From the NCBI GenBank assembly GCA_035688265.1, contig DASSNE010000019.1:8209-72208 (forward strand): a stretch of DNA of 64,000 nucleotides, read 5' to 3'. Numbering within the stretch: the first letter of the stretch is position 1; each line of letters opens with the position of its first letter. The notes below the pieces were generated by a model. It had not been told where the DNA came from. It searched no databases and saw nothing but the letters and a program-made list of their open reading frames with translations. Source of the stretch: DASSBR01 sp035688265. GTDB taxonomy: Bacteria; Pseudomonadota; Gammaproteobacteria; Natronospirales; DASSBR01. Shown here piece after piece: positions 8,915-18,190 of the stretch. The position numbers were made by a program, and so were the translations under genes.

Positions 8915-9373
8915 ATGTTCAGCAAACTCGCTCATTTTCTCGATTCAAGCTTGGCCAACCGGGACGATCCCGGTCAGCGCGAAGTCGCATTGAAGACCGC
9001 GACGGCGGCGCTGTTGATGGAGGTGGCGCGGGCGGATTTCGACCGCAGCGGTCCGGAGATGGAGACGGTCGAGCGGTTGTTGAGCGAGCAGTTCAATCTG
9101 AGCGAGGACGAGACGCGCGATTTGATGGAGGCGGCGAAAAGCGCGTCCGAGCAGTCGGCTTCGTTATACCGCTTCACGCACGCGGTTCACGAACATCTGG
9201 ATGCAGCGGAAAAGCGGCATGTCATCGAGATGCTCTGGCGCGTGGCGCTCGCGGACCGGACACTCGACAAGTACGAGGATTCGCTGATGCACAAGATCGC
9301 GGATCTGATCTATGTGCCGCACGGGGAATTGATGGCGATGAAAAACCGGGTTATAGAAGAGATTAGTCGCTAG
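8915..9373 (+). CDS. TerB-like tellurite resistance domain protein
   Basis: 152-residue soluble, all-helical acidic protein. The pattern LKTATAALLMEVARADFD followed by VIEMLWRVALADRTLDKYED is the duplicated helical motif of the TerB/DjlA family, with conserved acidic residues that can bind metal. No other ter genes are nearby, so a direct role in tellurite resistance is doubtful; stand-alone TerB proteins are common and poorly characterised. It is convergent with the HU-like gene, and a CTAG-rich hairpin occupies the gap. Confidence 0.82.
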   Translation: MFSKLAHFLDSSLANRDDPGQREVALKTATAALLMEVARADFDRSGPEMETVERLLSEQFNLSEDETRDLMEAAKSASEQSASLYRFTHAVHEHLDAAEKRHVIEMLWRVALADRTLDKYEDSLMHKIADLIYVPHGELMAMKNRVIEEISR

Positions 9374-9456
9374 GCCTGAGTCGCTAGGACTGAGTGAAGA
9401 GGGAAGAGGCTAGCCGCTAGTCACTGACGACTAGCGACTAGCGACTAGCTACTTTT
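9374..9456. repeat. CTAG-rich repeat with hairpin terminator between convergent genes
   Basis: The gap carries CTAG seven times in about 80 bp, including a 7-bp unit GACTAGC repeated three times in tandem (9429-9449). GCTAGCCGCTAGTC (9409-9422) and GACTAGCGACTAGC (9429-9442) form a 14-bp stem with one mismatch and a 6-nt loop. A TTTTT run follows at 9453-9457, so it can serve as an intrinsic terminator for the TerB-like gene. CTAG is normally very rare in such genomes, which makes the cluster striking. Confidence 0.8.
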
Positions 9457-9804
9457 TCAGAGCATATCCTTCAAGCCTTTCAGCGGCTGCACCTTCACCG
9501 CCTTGCGGGCCGGCTTGGCCTTGAAGACGGTCGGTTCGCCGGTGAACGGATTGGTGCCTTTGCGCGCCTTGGTCGCGGGCTTTTTCACCACTTTGATTTT
9601 CATCAGGCCCGGCAGCGCGAACACACCCGGCCCGCGACGGCCGACGTTTTTCTTGATCAGGCCGTTCAGGGCATCGAACACGTTGCCGATCTCGCGCTTG
9701 GTGAGGTCGGTCTCGGCGGCGAGGTGCGAATAGATTTCCGACTTTGTCATCGGCTTCGGGTTTGCAGCCGACGTTTTCTTCGCGGCAGCTTTTTTCGCGG
9801 CCAT
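9457..9804 (-). CDS. HU-family DNA-binding protein with basic tail
   Basis: 115-residue histone-like protein. An N-terminal lysine/alanine-rich extension (AAKKAAAKK) precedes an HU fold starting at MTKSEIYSHLAAETDLTKREI. The HU beta-arm region is replaced by a shorter basic stretch (KKPATKARKGTNPFTGEPT), and the C-terminus is also lysine-rich. It likely binds or compacts DNA as a dimer. The start at 9804 has AGGAG six bases upstream, favouring it over a longer frame. Such lysine-extended HU variants occur beside canonical HU in several proteobacteria. Confidence 0.85.
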   Translation of the reverse strand: MAAKKAAAKKTSAANPKPMTKSEIYSHLAAETDLTKREIGNVFDALNGLIKKNVGRRGPGVFALPGLMKIKVVKKPATKARKGTNPFTGEPTVFKAKPARKAVKVQPLKGLKDML

Positions 9805-9880
9805 GTAGTTCTCCTGTGGGTTGGTCAAAAACGCTGAAGCGCCTGCAATCTAGCACATTTTCCGCAATGCAAGTAGAAAA

Positions 9881-10423
9881 TCAGCTCACGAGGATACGCA
9901 GCACCTGCAGAACGATCATCACCAGGATCGGCGAAAAGTCGATGCCGCCCATCGGCGGCAGGATGCGTCGCGCCGGCCGCAGGATCGGTTCGTTGAGGCT
10001 GTAGAGAATGCTGGTAAACGGATTGTAGCTGCCGGAATTCACCCAGCTCAGAACAGCCTGAATCAATATCGACCAGAAATAGATTTCGATCGCCATCACG
10101 AACAGCGCCCGCAGGCTGAACAGGACGACGGGACCGGCGCTCAGTGCATAACCGCCAAGCACGCCGAAAATGACGACGACCTTGAAGACCTCCAGCAGAA
10201 ACATGATCAGCAGCGCGGCGACGTCGACGCCGAAGTAGCCGGGTATCACGCGCCTGAGCGGCTTGAGCACCGGGTTGGTGATCTTGACCAGCGCCTGCGA
10301 CAACGGGTTGTAGAAATCGGCGCGCACGAGCTGCAGCAGGAAGCGCAGCATGAAGCACAGCACGTATAGGAAGATCAGGATATTGATCAGGAATACGCCG
10401 ACCTGGTGAATGTTAGCGCCCAT
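9881..10423 (-). CDS. yggT: YggT-family integral membrane protein
   Basis: 180 residues with two copies of the YggT domain. Each has hydrophobic helices flanking an (Y/F)NP motif: ADFYNPLSQALVKITNPVLKP in the first and SGSYNPFTSILYSLNEPILRP in the second. The second copy ends in RRILPPMGGIDFSPILVMIVL, the family signature. YggT proteins are linked to osmotic tolerance and membrane protein assembly, but the biochemical role is unsettled. It lies 19 bp downstream of proC in the yggS-proC-yggT order common in proteobacteria. Confidence 0.93.
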   Translation of the reverse strand: MGANIHQVGVFLINILIFLYVLCFMLRFLLQLVRADFYNPLSQALVKITNPVLKPLRRVIPGYFGVDVAALLIMFLLEVFKVVVIFGVLGGYALSAGPVVLFSLRALFVMAIEIYFWSILIQAVLSWVNSGSYNPFTSILYSLNEPILRPARRILPPMGGIDFSPILVMIVLQVLRILVS

Positions 10424-10442
10424 AGCTCTCGGTCCCAGTGGT

Positions 10443-11261
10443 TTAGCCGGACAGTTCGCGGCCGCGATCGCGGGCGGCGATCAGCGCGTTCTTGAATAAT
10501 TCGCGGATGCCGCCGTCTTCGAGCACGGCGAGCGCAGCGGCGGTGGTGCCGCCCGGCGAGGTGACGCGGCGGCGAAGCTCGGCCGCGTCGGTGTCGCCGT
10601 TCTTCGCCATGCTGGCCGCACCGAGCGCCGTTTGCAGCACGAGCCGGCGCGCGTCTGCGGGTGCGAGCCCGAGTTCGGCGCCCGCTGCCTGCATCGCTTC
10701 GATGATCAGGAAAAAGTAGGCCGGCCCACTGCCCGATACAGCGGTGACGGCATCCATCAGCGATTCGTCCTCGACCCACAGCACTTCGCCGGCGGCACCC
10801 ATGATCGCGGACGCGGTGTCGCGTTCTTCCGCCGTCACTGACGCGTTGGCGTAAAGACCGGCTGCGCCGCACCCGACCAGCGCCGGCGTGTTGGGCATCG
10901 CGCGCACAATCGCGGCGTTGCCGCCGAGCCAACCGGCGAGTGCCGTCGTGGTGACGCCGGCGGCGATCGACATGATCAGCGGTCGGCGCGCCGCGATGGC
11001 GGCGGCCGAAGCCTGCGCCACGGCCGGCAGCGCCTGCGGCTTGACGGCGAACACGACGAGGTCGGCGTTTTCAATGACCTGTGCGTTGTCGGCGGCCGTG
11101 TGGACGCCGCAGCCTTGTTCGAGCGCGTAACGGCGCTCGGCGTCGGGGTCGCCGACATGGATTTGCCGCGGCGTGACACCGCTCGCGATCAAGCCGCCGA
11201 TCAGGGCGCTCGCCATGTTGCCGCCACCGATGAAAGCGATGGTTTTATTGTCGAGAGACAA
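10443..11261 (-). CDS. proC: Pyrroline-5-carboxylate reductase
   Basis: 272-residue enzyme reducing pyrroline-5-carboxylate to proline with NAD(P)H, the last step of proline synthesis. The N-terminal Rossmann motif GGGNMASALIGG begins at residue 12. The C-terminal domain contains the family signature DAVTAVSGSGPAYFF and the TSPGGTTAAAL segment. Length is typical. It sits between yggS (48 bp upstream) and yggT (19 bp downstream) in one likely operon. Confidence 0.96.
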   Translation of the reverse strand: MSLDNKTIAFIGGGNMASALIGGLIASGVTPRQIHVGDPDAERRYALEQGCGVHTAADNAQVIENADLVVFAVKPQALPAVAQASAAAIAARRPLIMSIAAGVTTTALAGWLGGNAAIVRAMPNTPALVGCGAAGLYANASVTAEERDTASAIMGAAGEVLWVEDESLMDAVTAVSGSGPAYFFLIIEAMQAAGAELGLAPADARRLVLQTALGAASMAKNGDTDAAELRRRVTSPGGTTAAALAVLEDGGIRELFKNALIAARDRGRELSG

Positions 11262-11309
11262 GAATTGGTTCCTGTTGAAAAATGGCTGTACAGGATACAG
11301 TAAACGTTC

Positions 11310-12014
11310 CTATTTTTTCTTCGGCCGCGCGCCGAAGATCGCGGTGCCGATGCGCACGATGGTAGCGCCCTCGGCGATCGCCGCTTCGAAATCGCCGGAC
11401 ATTCCCATCGACAGCGTATCGACGTCATGGCCGGCGGCGCGCAGACGTTCGAGTGCGGAAGCCAGCCGCCGGAACGGTTTGCGCTGCGCCTCGAATGTGT
11501 CGCTCGGCGCCGGCAGCGCCATCAGGCCGCGCAGCTCGAGGTGCGGCAACTCGGCCACTGCGTCGGCCAGCGCGTCGAGTTCATCAAGGGCCACGCCCGC
11601 TTTTTGCGGCTCGTCGCTGACTTTCACTTCCAGGCACACGTTAAGCGGCGGCAGCTCGGCGGGACGCTGCTCGCTCAACCGTCGCGCAATCTTGAGACGA
11701 TCGACCGTATGCACCCATGCAAAGCGTTCGGCGATCGCGCGCGTCTTGTTCGATTGAATCGCGCCGATAAAATGCCACGTCAACGCAAGGTCGGCCAGCG
11801 CACCCATTTTTGCCAGCGCTTCCTGCAGGTAGTTCGCACCGAAGTCGCGCTGGCCGGCGGCGGCCGCGGCACGAATGGCTTCCGCCGGCTGCGTTTTACC
11901 GACCGCCAGCAGCGTGATCGTCGCCGGATCGCGGCCGTGCCGCTCGGCGCTTTCCGCAACCGTTCGTCGGACGTTTGCGAGGCTGGTGGCGATGATGTCG
12001 GCTTTCAACGGCAT
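11310..12014 (-). CDS. yggS: PLP homeostasis protein YggS/PLPBP
   Basis: 234-residue pyridoxal-phosphate-binding protein of the alanine racemase N-terminal fold. The lysine that carries PLP is K40 in LLAVGKTQP, and the phosphate-binding end MGMSGDFEAAIAEGATIVRIGTAIFG is conserved. The family regulates PLP supply and amino acid balance and has no proven enzyme activity. The start at 12014 (MPLKADIIATSL) fits the family; the frame stays open upstream only as a shadow of pilT. It is divergent from pilT with 46 bp between start codons. Confidence 0.94.
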   Translation of the reverse strand: MPLKADIIATSLANVRRTVAESAERHGRDPATITLLAVGKTQPAEAIRAAAAAGQRDFGANYLQEALAKMGALADLALTWHFIGAIQSNKTRAIAERFAWVHTVDRLKIARRLSEQRPAELPPLNVCLEVKVSDEPQKAGVALDELDALADAVAELPHLELRGLMALPAPSDTFEAQRKPFRRLASALERLRAAGHDVDTLSMGMSGDFEAAIAEGATIVRIGTAIFGARPKKK

Positions 12015-12060
12015 AATTTCGCTATGATAACAGCCGCAAAAAAGGGCTTGGGGTAAAACA

Positions 12061-13101
12061 ATGCCAGTCGATATCTCGCAACTGCTTGCGTTCAGCACCA
12101 AGAACAAGGCGTCCGACCTGCACTTGTCGGCCGGGGTGCCGCCGATGATTCGCGTCGATGGCGACATCCGCCGCATCAATGTGCCGGTGCTCGAACACAA
12201 AGATGTCTACGACATGATCTACGACATCATGAACGACAAGCAGCGCAAAAATTTCGAGGAATTCCTCGAGTGCGATTTCTCGTTCGAGATTCCCAATGTC
12301 GCGCGGTTCCGTGTCAACGCGTTCAACCACAGCCGCGGCGCCGGCGCGGTGTTCCGGACGATTCCGTCGGAAATCCTGTCGCTGCAGGACATTCACGCGC
12401 CGCAGATTTTCGCCGACATCTGCAACAACTCGCGCGGCATCGTGCTGGTCACCGGGCCGACCGGCTCGGGCAAATCGACCACGCTCGCGGCGATGATCAA
12501 TCACATCAACGAAAACGAATTCGGGCACGTGCTGACGGTCGAGGACCCGATCGAGTTCGTCCATCAGAGCAAGAAGTGCCTGATCAACCAGCGCGAGGTG
12601 CACCGCGACACGCACGGCTTCAATGAGGCGCTGCGTTCGGCATTGCGTGAAGATCCGGATTACATCCTGGTCGGCGAGCTGCGCGACCTCGAAACCATTC
12701 GCCTCGCGCTGACCGCCGCCGAAACCGGTCACCTGGTGTTCGGCACGCTGCATACCTCGTCGGCCGCCAAAACGATCGACCGTATCGTCGACGTATTCCC
12801 GGCGGCGGAAAAAGACATGGTGCGCTCGATGCTGTCCGAATCGTTGCGCGCCGTCATTTCGCAGACACTGTTGAAGAAGGTCGGCGGCGGCCGGATCGCG
12901 GCGCACGAAATCATGATCGGCACCCCCGCGATCCGCAACCTGATTCGCGAAGGCAAGATCGCGCAGATGTACTCGGCGATCCAGACCGGCCAGGCCTCCG
13001 GCATGCAGACGCTCGACCAGAACCTGAAAGAACTGCTGACGCGCAAGCTGATCGAACCGGAACAGGCGCGCGCCAAGGCCGCCAACAAGGAAGCCTTTTA
13101 A
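12061..13101 (+). CDS. pilT: Type IV pilus retraction ATPase PilT
   Basis: 346-residue hexameric ATPase that depolymerises type IV pili for twitching motility. Walker A GPTGSGKST is at 132-140, with the Asp box VEDPIEFVH, the Walker B region and the His box TGHLVFGTLHT. The C-terminal AIRNLIREGKI is the PilT-specific motif needed for retraction. The start codon follows GGGG/GGTAAAACA. It overlaps pilU by one base (TAATG), showing tight coupling. The neighbourhood (yggS-proC-yggT opposite pilTU) matches Pseudomonas. Confidence 0.97.
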   Translation: MPVDISQLLAFSTKNKASDLHLSAGVPPMIRVDGDIRRINVPVLEHKDVYDMIYDIMNDKQRKNFEEFLECDFSFEIPNVARFRVNAFNHSRGAGAVFRTIPSEILSLQDIHAPQIFADICNNSRGIVLVTGPTGSGKSTTLAAMINHINENEFGHVLTVEDPIEFVHQSKKCLINQREVHRDTHGFNEALRSALREDPDYILVGELRDLETIRLALTAAETGHLVFGTLHTSSAAKTIDRIVDVFPAAEKDMVRSMLSESLRAVISQTLLKKVGGGRIAAHEIMIGTPAIRNLIREGKIAQMYSAIQTGQASGMQTLDQNLKELLTRKLIEPEQARAKAANKEAF

Positions 13102-14261
13102 TGGATCGCGATCAAGCCATCAAAATCATGCAGGACCTGCTGCGCGCGATGGTCGCGAAGAACGGTTCGGACCTGTTCATTACTGCCGGCTTTCCGCCGG
13201 CGATGAAGGTCGACGGCGAGCTGACGCCGATGACGGAACGGCCACTCAGCGAGGAGCAAAGTTCGCTGATGGTGCGAGCCATCATGAACGACAAGCAGGT
13301 CAAGGAATTCGACGCGACGCACGAATGCAACTTCGCGATCAGTCCGGCGCAGATCGGCCGCTTCCGCGTCAACGCGTTCGTACAGCAGGGCCGTGCCGGT
13401 GCAGTACTGCGCAAGATCAATACCGACATCCCGACGCTGGAACAACTCGACTCACCGCCGATATTGCGCAGCCTGGTGATGCACAAGCGCGGGCTGGTCA
13501 TTTGCGTCGGCGCGACCGGCTCCGGCAAATCGACCACGCTCGCGGCGATGTTGAACCACCGCAACCAGAATTCGCGCGGCCACATCATTACCATCGAGGA
13601 CCCGATCGAATACGTGCACCCGCACGCCGGCTGCATCGTCATGCAGCGCGAGGTGGGCGTGGATACCGAGTCCTGGCACATCGCGCTGAAGAACACGCTG
13701 CGCCAGGCGCCGGACGTCATTCAGATCGGCGAGATCCGCGACCGCGACACGATGGAATACGCGGTGCAGTTCGCCGAAACCGGCCACCTGTGCCTGTCGA
13801 CACTGCACGCGAACAGCGCGAACCAGGCGCTCGACCGCATCATCGCGCTGTTCCCCGAGGAAAGCCGCGCGCAGTTGTTGATGGACCTGTCGCTCAACCT
13901 GCGGGGCATCATTTCGCAGCGGCTGATCCGAAAAGCCGACGGTAACGGCCGCATCGCCGCGATGGAAATCATGACCAACTCGCCGCTGATGGCCGACCTG
14001 ATCTTCAAGGGCGACGTGTCCGAGATGAAGGAGATCATGGCGAAGTCGAACCGGCTCGGCATGCAGACCTTCGACCAGGCGCTGTTCAACCTGTTCGAGA
14101 ACGGCGACATCACCTACGAGGACGCGCTGCGCAACGCGGATTCCCAGAACGAGCTGCGCCTCAAGATCAAGCTGGAAAGCAAGCGCGCGCAGCGGCCGGT
14201 CGAGTCGGGTCTCGACAAGCTGTCGCTGCAAGGCACCGACGACGGCAACTCCTTCTTTTAG
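13101..14261 (+). CDS. pilU: PilT-dependent retraction accessory ATPase PilU
   Basis: 386 residues, close to the length of Pseudomonas PilU (about 380) and longer than PilT. Walker A GATGSGKST starts at residue 137; TIEDPIEYVHPHAGC and FAETGHLCLSTLHANS are the other nucleotide-binding motifs. The PilT motif AIRNLIRE is replaced by SPLMADLIFKGD, as expected for PilU. In known systems PilU boosts the force of PilT-driven retraction but cannot replace it in most species. The C-terminal 40 residues are polar and extend past the ATPase core. Confidence 0.93.
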   Translation: MDRDQAIKIMQDLLRAMVAKNGSDLFITAGFPPAMKVDGELTPMTERPLSEEQSSLMVRAIMNDKQVKEFDATHECNFAISPAQIGRFRVNAFVQQGRAGAVLRKINTDIPTLEQLDSPPILRSLVMHKRGLVICVGATGSGKSTTLAAMLNHRNQNSRGHIITIEDPIEYVHPHAGCIVMQREVGVDTESWHIALKNTLRQAPDVIQIGEIRDRDTMEYAVQFAETGHLCLSTLHANSANQALDRIIALFPEESRAQLLMDLSLNLRGIISQRLIRKADGNGRIAAMEIMTNSPLMADLIFKGDVSEMKEIMAKSNRLGMQTFDQALFNLFENGDITYEDALRNADSQNELRLKIKLESKRAQRPVESGLDKLSLQGTDDGNSFF

Positions 14262-14263
14262 CT

Positions 14264-15319
14264 ATGGATCTTTTGCCGTACCTGAAGCTCGTCGCGGAGC
14301 GCAAGGCGTCCGACCTGTACCTGACTGCGCACGCGCCGATCAAGATTCGCCACGAAGGCAAGGTGCTGTCGGTCGGCAAGCAGGAGCTGACGCCGGAAGC
14401 GGTACAGGCGGCGGCCGACGCGCTGATGACGGACGACCAGCGCGAGTTCTACGCATCCAACCTCGAATGCGACTTCGCCATCGAACCGGAAGGCGTCGGC
14501 CGGTTTCGCGTCAACGTGTTCTCGCAGCGCGGTACGCCTGCGCTCGCGATGCGCTACATCCCGACCGACGTGCCGCGTTTTGAAACGCTGGCGCTGCCGG
14601 ACGTGCTCAAGGAACTGATCATGCACCGCCGTGGCCTGCTGCTGATGGTCGGCCCGACGGGCAGCGGCAAGACCACGACGCTGGCGTCGCTGATCCGCTA
14701 TCGTTCCCACCTGCGCACCGGCCACATTCTGACGATCGAGGACCCGATTGAGTTTTCGCATCCGAACGCGCGCTCGATCATCAACCAGCGCGAGATCGGC
14801 CAGGACACGCACTCGTACATGAACGCGCTGCGTAGCGCGGTGCGCGAGACCCCGGACGTGATCCTGATCGGCGAGATTCGCGATCGCGACACGCTGGAGT
14901 CGGCGATTCAGCTCGCCGGCACCGGTCATCTGACGATCTCGACGCTGCACGCGAACAACGCGTCGCAGGCACTCGAACGCATCCTCAACCTGTTCCCCGA
15001 CCAGCAGCAGCACAAACTGCTGATGGATTTGAGCGTCAACCTGCGGGCGATCGTTTCGCAGCGACTGGTGCTTGCCAAGGACGAGCGGCGCGTGGCGGCG
15101 GTCGAGGTCATGCTCAACACGCCGTACGTCGCCGAGCTGATCGTCAAGGGCGATGTCGACGGTATCAAGCAGGCGCTCGACAACGGCGGCGAAACCGGCA
15201 TGCAGTCGTTCGACACCGCGCTGCACCAGCTTTATCAGCAGGGCAAGATCAGCCTGGACGAAGCCCTGAGCCATGCCGATTCAAGGGCCAATCTCGAAGC
15301 GAAGATCAGCTTCGGCTAG
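14264..15319 (+). CDS. Third PilT/PilU-family ATPase
   Basis: 351-residue paralogue starting 2 bp after pilU. Walker A GPTGSGKTT begins at residue 130, with TIEDPIEFSHPNARS, the IGEIRDRDTLESAIQLAGTGHLTISTLHANN region and MLNTPYVAELIVKGD in place of AIRNLIRE. It is therefore nearer PilU than PilT, but shorter and lacking PilU's C-terminal tail. All catalytic motifs look intact. Most species carry only pilT and pilU here, so this is an extra retraction-motor subunit, probably co-expressed. Function beyond ATPase is inferred. Confidence 0.9.
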   Translation: MDLLPYLKLVAERKASDLYLTAHAPIKIRHEGKVLSVGKQELTPEAVQAAADALMTDDQREFYASNLECDFAIEPEGVGRFRVNVFSQRGTPALAMRYIPTDVPRFETLALPDVLKELIMHRRGLLLMVGPTGSGKTTTLASLIRYRSHLRTGHILTIEDPIEFSHPNARSIINQREIGQDTHSYMNALRSAVRETPDVILIGEIRDRDTLESAIQLAGTGHLTISTLHANNASQALERILNLFPDQQQHKLLMDLSVNLRAIVSQRLVLAKDERRVAAVEVMLNTPYVAELIVKGDVDGIKQALDNGGETGMQSFDTALHQLYQQGKISLDEALSHADSRANLEAKISFG

Positions 15320-15324
15320 TTCGG

Positions 15325-18087
15325 TTACTCGAACAGATCATCCGCGGACACGACTTTGACCGCGTCCGGCTCGAACCCCAGCGGCAGCGCACCGACCCGT
15401 TCGTCCTCCGCCAGCATCTCGGCCGGCTTTTCGACGTTGTACGTCATGCGCGACGGCGTGTCGTTGACGAGCCGCGTCTTCAAATCCTCGGCGTTCTCTG
15501 CCACGAACACGAACTTCATGCGCGATGGATCGAGGTGACGCTTAAGCGCCGCATTGACGCGCGCCGCGTCCAGCGCGGCGAGCCCGTCGCGCACGTAGTC
15601 GACGAATTCCGGCGTGCCGTAATACGCGCTGTCGATGGCATACCCGAGCCGCCGCGCAGGCGACTTGACCATCAGCGCGACAAACTTGTGCAGGTAATCG
15701 CGTGTCGTTTCAAACGCCTCGGTCGCGAGGCCGTCGGTGATGAGCTTGTCGAGTTCGTACAGCGCGAGACGCAGCGCGAACACCGCGTCGGCGTTGTCGC
15801 GCAGCGGCCGCAACCAGACCTGGAAAATCTGCTGGCGTCGCGCGAGATTCGGCGCCGGTTGCAACCGGAACATGCCCTCGGGGAAATATTCGATATAGGC
15901 GTAGTCGCCGTAGTTCATGCCGCGCAGCTCGCGAATGCGCTGGTAAAGGTGGCTGACGCTGGAGCGATGTTCGCCCAGCCAGGCGCGTGCGAGCCACAGT
16001 GCGACCCAGTCCGGATCGCCCCGCTTCACATCGATCGGCTGCCCGAACGAGATCGCCACCGCCGGCGTTTCCTTGGCGATGATCAGTGCTTCACGGGATT
16101 TGATGGGCGGCGGCGCGGGGAGCTTGGGAGCCGGTGTCGGGTTTTTTTCGAGCGCGCCGAAGTCGCGTTTGACGCGTTCGACGAAGCCTTCCGAGTAGCC
16201 GCCGCCGAGGCCAAGCATCAAATTGCCGCTGGTGTAATGCCGCTTGTAAAACGCGCGGCAATCGTCGAGCGTGAGCTTTTGCAGATCGCCGACCGCCCCG
16301 AGGTTGACGTGCCCGTAAGCATGATCGGCACCGTAAATCCATTCGTACAGTGCCTCCTTGCCCAGCTCTTCATCGTTGTCGGCACGCAGATCAGTGCGGA
16401 TGGCATTGATCAGCCGCGTTTTGACGCGCTCGAAATCGCTCTTGCGCCAGCCGGGCGTCAGCAGCAGCTCGCGCAGCGTCGCGTAGTAGGCGTCGAGCCG
16501 ATCGCGATGCACTTCGCCCGAGAACGCTGTCATCTCCTTGTCGACCTCGACGCCCACGTCCGCCGCCAGCGGATACAGCGCCTCCTGAATCGCGCGCCGC
16601 GGCCGCGCCTCGGAGCCGCCATCGGCGATCAGCATGGCGGTCAGCATCGCCAAGCCGCGCTGGCCGGGCGGATCGTTGGCCGCGCCTGCCCTGAATACCA
16701 AGTCGAAATCCACCATCGGCGCCTCGGCCGGCAGCAACACCGTCTGCATAGCGGATGGCGCCGGGCCGGGCGGCGTCGGCATCGTGACTTTCTGCGCGAG
16801 CGTGCCAAGGCCGAGGTCGGTCTGGTTCGCCAGACTGACGATCGTGCGACCGGCGGAGACGAAGTGATGCTCGGCCGCCTCGCGCAAATCGTCGGGCGTC
16901 AGGCTGTCGTAGAGCGTGAACAGACGATTGAGCACGTTCGGGCTGCGCTCGAAGCGCATGAAGCCGGCCAGCACGTCGCCGACGGCCTCGGCCTCGGATA
17001 GCGAGTGCGCAAAGCCGTAGCGCATCCGGTCGCGCACGGCGTCAAGCCGCGGCGCCTCGACACGCTCGGTCGCGGCGCGCGAACACGCTTCCAGAATCGC
17101 CTCGGTCACGGCTTGCGCGTGCTGCTCGTCGGTCAGCCGCGCGGCGACCACCAGCAAATACGGATCCTCGTGATCGGAAAAATCGGTGAACAGCTCGTCG
17201 GCCTGCTGACGCTCGACCACCACGTGTTCGTACAGGTCCGACTGCGGCGAAAAATACAGCTCGCGGATGAAATCCATGCACGCCATCGCCTTGTCTTCGA
17301 CCGAAAACGCCGGCCCGCGAAACGCGACCATCACCCAGGCTTGCGTCGGCGTCTCCCAATGGATGTGGCGGTAATACGGCCCGGACGGCGCGGGTTCAGA
17401 TGGAATGTCCACCGCGTAGTCGCCCGCCTGCCAGCCGCTCCAATAATGCTCGACGCGCGTGATCGCGGCGTCGGGATCGATGTCGCCCGTCAGCAGCATC
17501 GTCGCGTTGTTGGGCCGGTACCAGCGGGCAAAGAACTCGCGCGCGTAGTCGATCTGCTCCGGCATCGCCTCGATGTCGGCGAAAAAGCCCATCGTCGTGT
17601 GCCGGTACGGATGCACGTTGAAGCTGAGCTCGCGCAGCACCTCCTCCATCTTCTCGGTCGGGTCGGAGTAGTTCTTCAGATATTCGCCCTTGACCGCCAG
17701 CGCCTCGGTGCGAAAGCCCTGCTCCTCGAGATGCAGATGCTGAAAGCGGTCCGCCTCCAGCGCGAGCATCGTGTCCAGATCGGGCTTGGTAAACGTGACG
17801 TGGTAATTGGTAAAGTCGTCTGTCGTGTAGGCATTCTGGTCGGCGCCCGCGCGCGTCATCACTGCCTGGTAACGCTCCGGCGGATAGTCGCGCGTGCCGC
17901 GAAACATCATGTGTTCGAAGAAGTGGGCGAAGCCGGACTTGCCGGCCTCGACCTCGTTACGCGAGCCGGTGTGTACCGGAATCTGCAGGTTGACGACGTC
18001 GGGCGCGCCGGCACGGATGGCGATGACTTTAAGACCGTTGGCGAGTTCGTGTTCGACGTGGGGAAGATCGAAGATCGGGCGATTCAT
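15325..18087 (-). CDS. M16 (pitrilysin/insulinase) zinc peptidase, double-length
   Basis: 920 residues containing two M16 halves. The first has the inverted zinc motif HFFEH (H55, E58, H59); the second half, starting near APMVDFDLVFRAGAAND, lacks HxxEH and is the usual inactive partner. No signal peptide is seen, which is unusual for secreted pitrilysins and suggests a cytoplasmic peptide-degrading role. ATG at 18087 has GGAG five bases upstream. It is divergent from a POT/OPT peptide-transporter operon, a context consistent with breakdown of imported peptides. Confidence 0.92.
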   Translation of the reverse strand: MNRPIFDLPHVEHELANGLKVIAIRAGAPDVVNLQIPVHTGSRNEVEAGKSGFAHFFEHMMFRGTRDYPPERYQAVMTRAGADQNAYTTDDFTNYHVTFTKPDLDTMLALEADRFQHLHLEEQGFRTEALAVKGEYLKNYSDPTEKMEEVLRELSFNVHPYRHTTMGFFADIEAMPEQIDYAREFFARWYRPNNATMLLTGDIDPDAAITRVEHYWSGWQAGDYAVDIPSEPAPSGPYYRHIHWETPTQAWVMVAFRGPAFSVEDKAMACMDFIRELYFSPQSDLYEHVVVERQQADELFTDFSDHEDPYLLVVAARLTDEQHAQAVTEAILEACSRAATERVEAPRLDAVRDRMRYGFAHSLSEAEAVGDVLAGFMRFERSPNVLNRLFTLYDSLTPDDLREAAEHHFVSAGRTIVSLANQTDLGLGTLAQKVTMPTPPGPAPSAMQTVLLPAEAPMVDFDLVFRAGAANDPPGQRGLAMLTAMLIADGGSEARPRRAIQEALYPLAADVGVEVDKEMTAFSGEVHRDRLDAYYATLRELLLTPGWRKSDFERVKTRLINAIRTDLRADNDEELGKEALYEWIYGADHAYGHVNLGAVGDLQKLTLDDCRAFYKRHYTSGNLMLGLGGGYSEGFVERVKRDFGALEKNPTPAPKLPAPPPIKSREALIIAKETPAVAISFGQPIDVKRGDPDWVALWLARAWLGEHRSSVSHLYQRIRELRGMNYGDYAYIEYFPEGMFRLQPAPNLARRQQIFQVWLRPLRDNADAVFALRLALYELDKLITDGLATEAFETTRDYLHKFVALMVKSPARRLGYAIDSAYYGTPEFVDYVRDGLAALDAARVNAALKRHLDPSRMKFVFVAENAEDLKTRLVNDTPSRMTYNVEKPAEMLAEDERVGALPLGFEPDAVKVVSADDLFE

Positions 18088-18190
18088 GACAACTCCATTT
18101 CATCTGTGGCCAATATAACGCACCCAAAAATTTGACGCCGCCCGCAAAAACAGGAATTCTTGGGCGTCTTCAAGTCCACTGGATTACCCT

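Noticed and set aside
8915..9373. Tellurite resistance operon
   Set aside because: Only a TerB-like gene is present; no terC, terD or terZ nearby.
9374..9456. CRISPR array or integron attC site
   Set aside because: The repeat unit is only 7 bp, with no spacers of even length and no integrase nearby.
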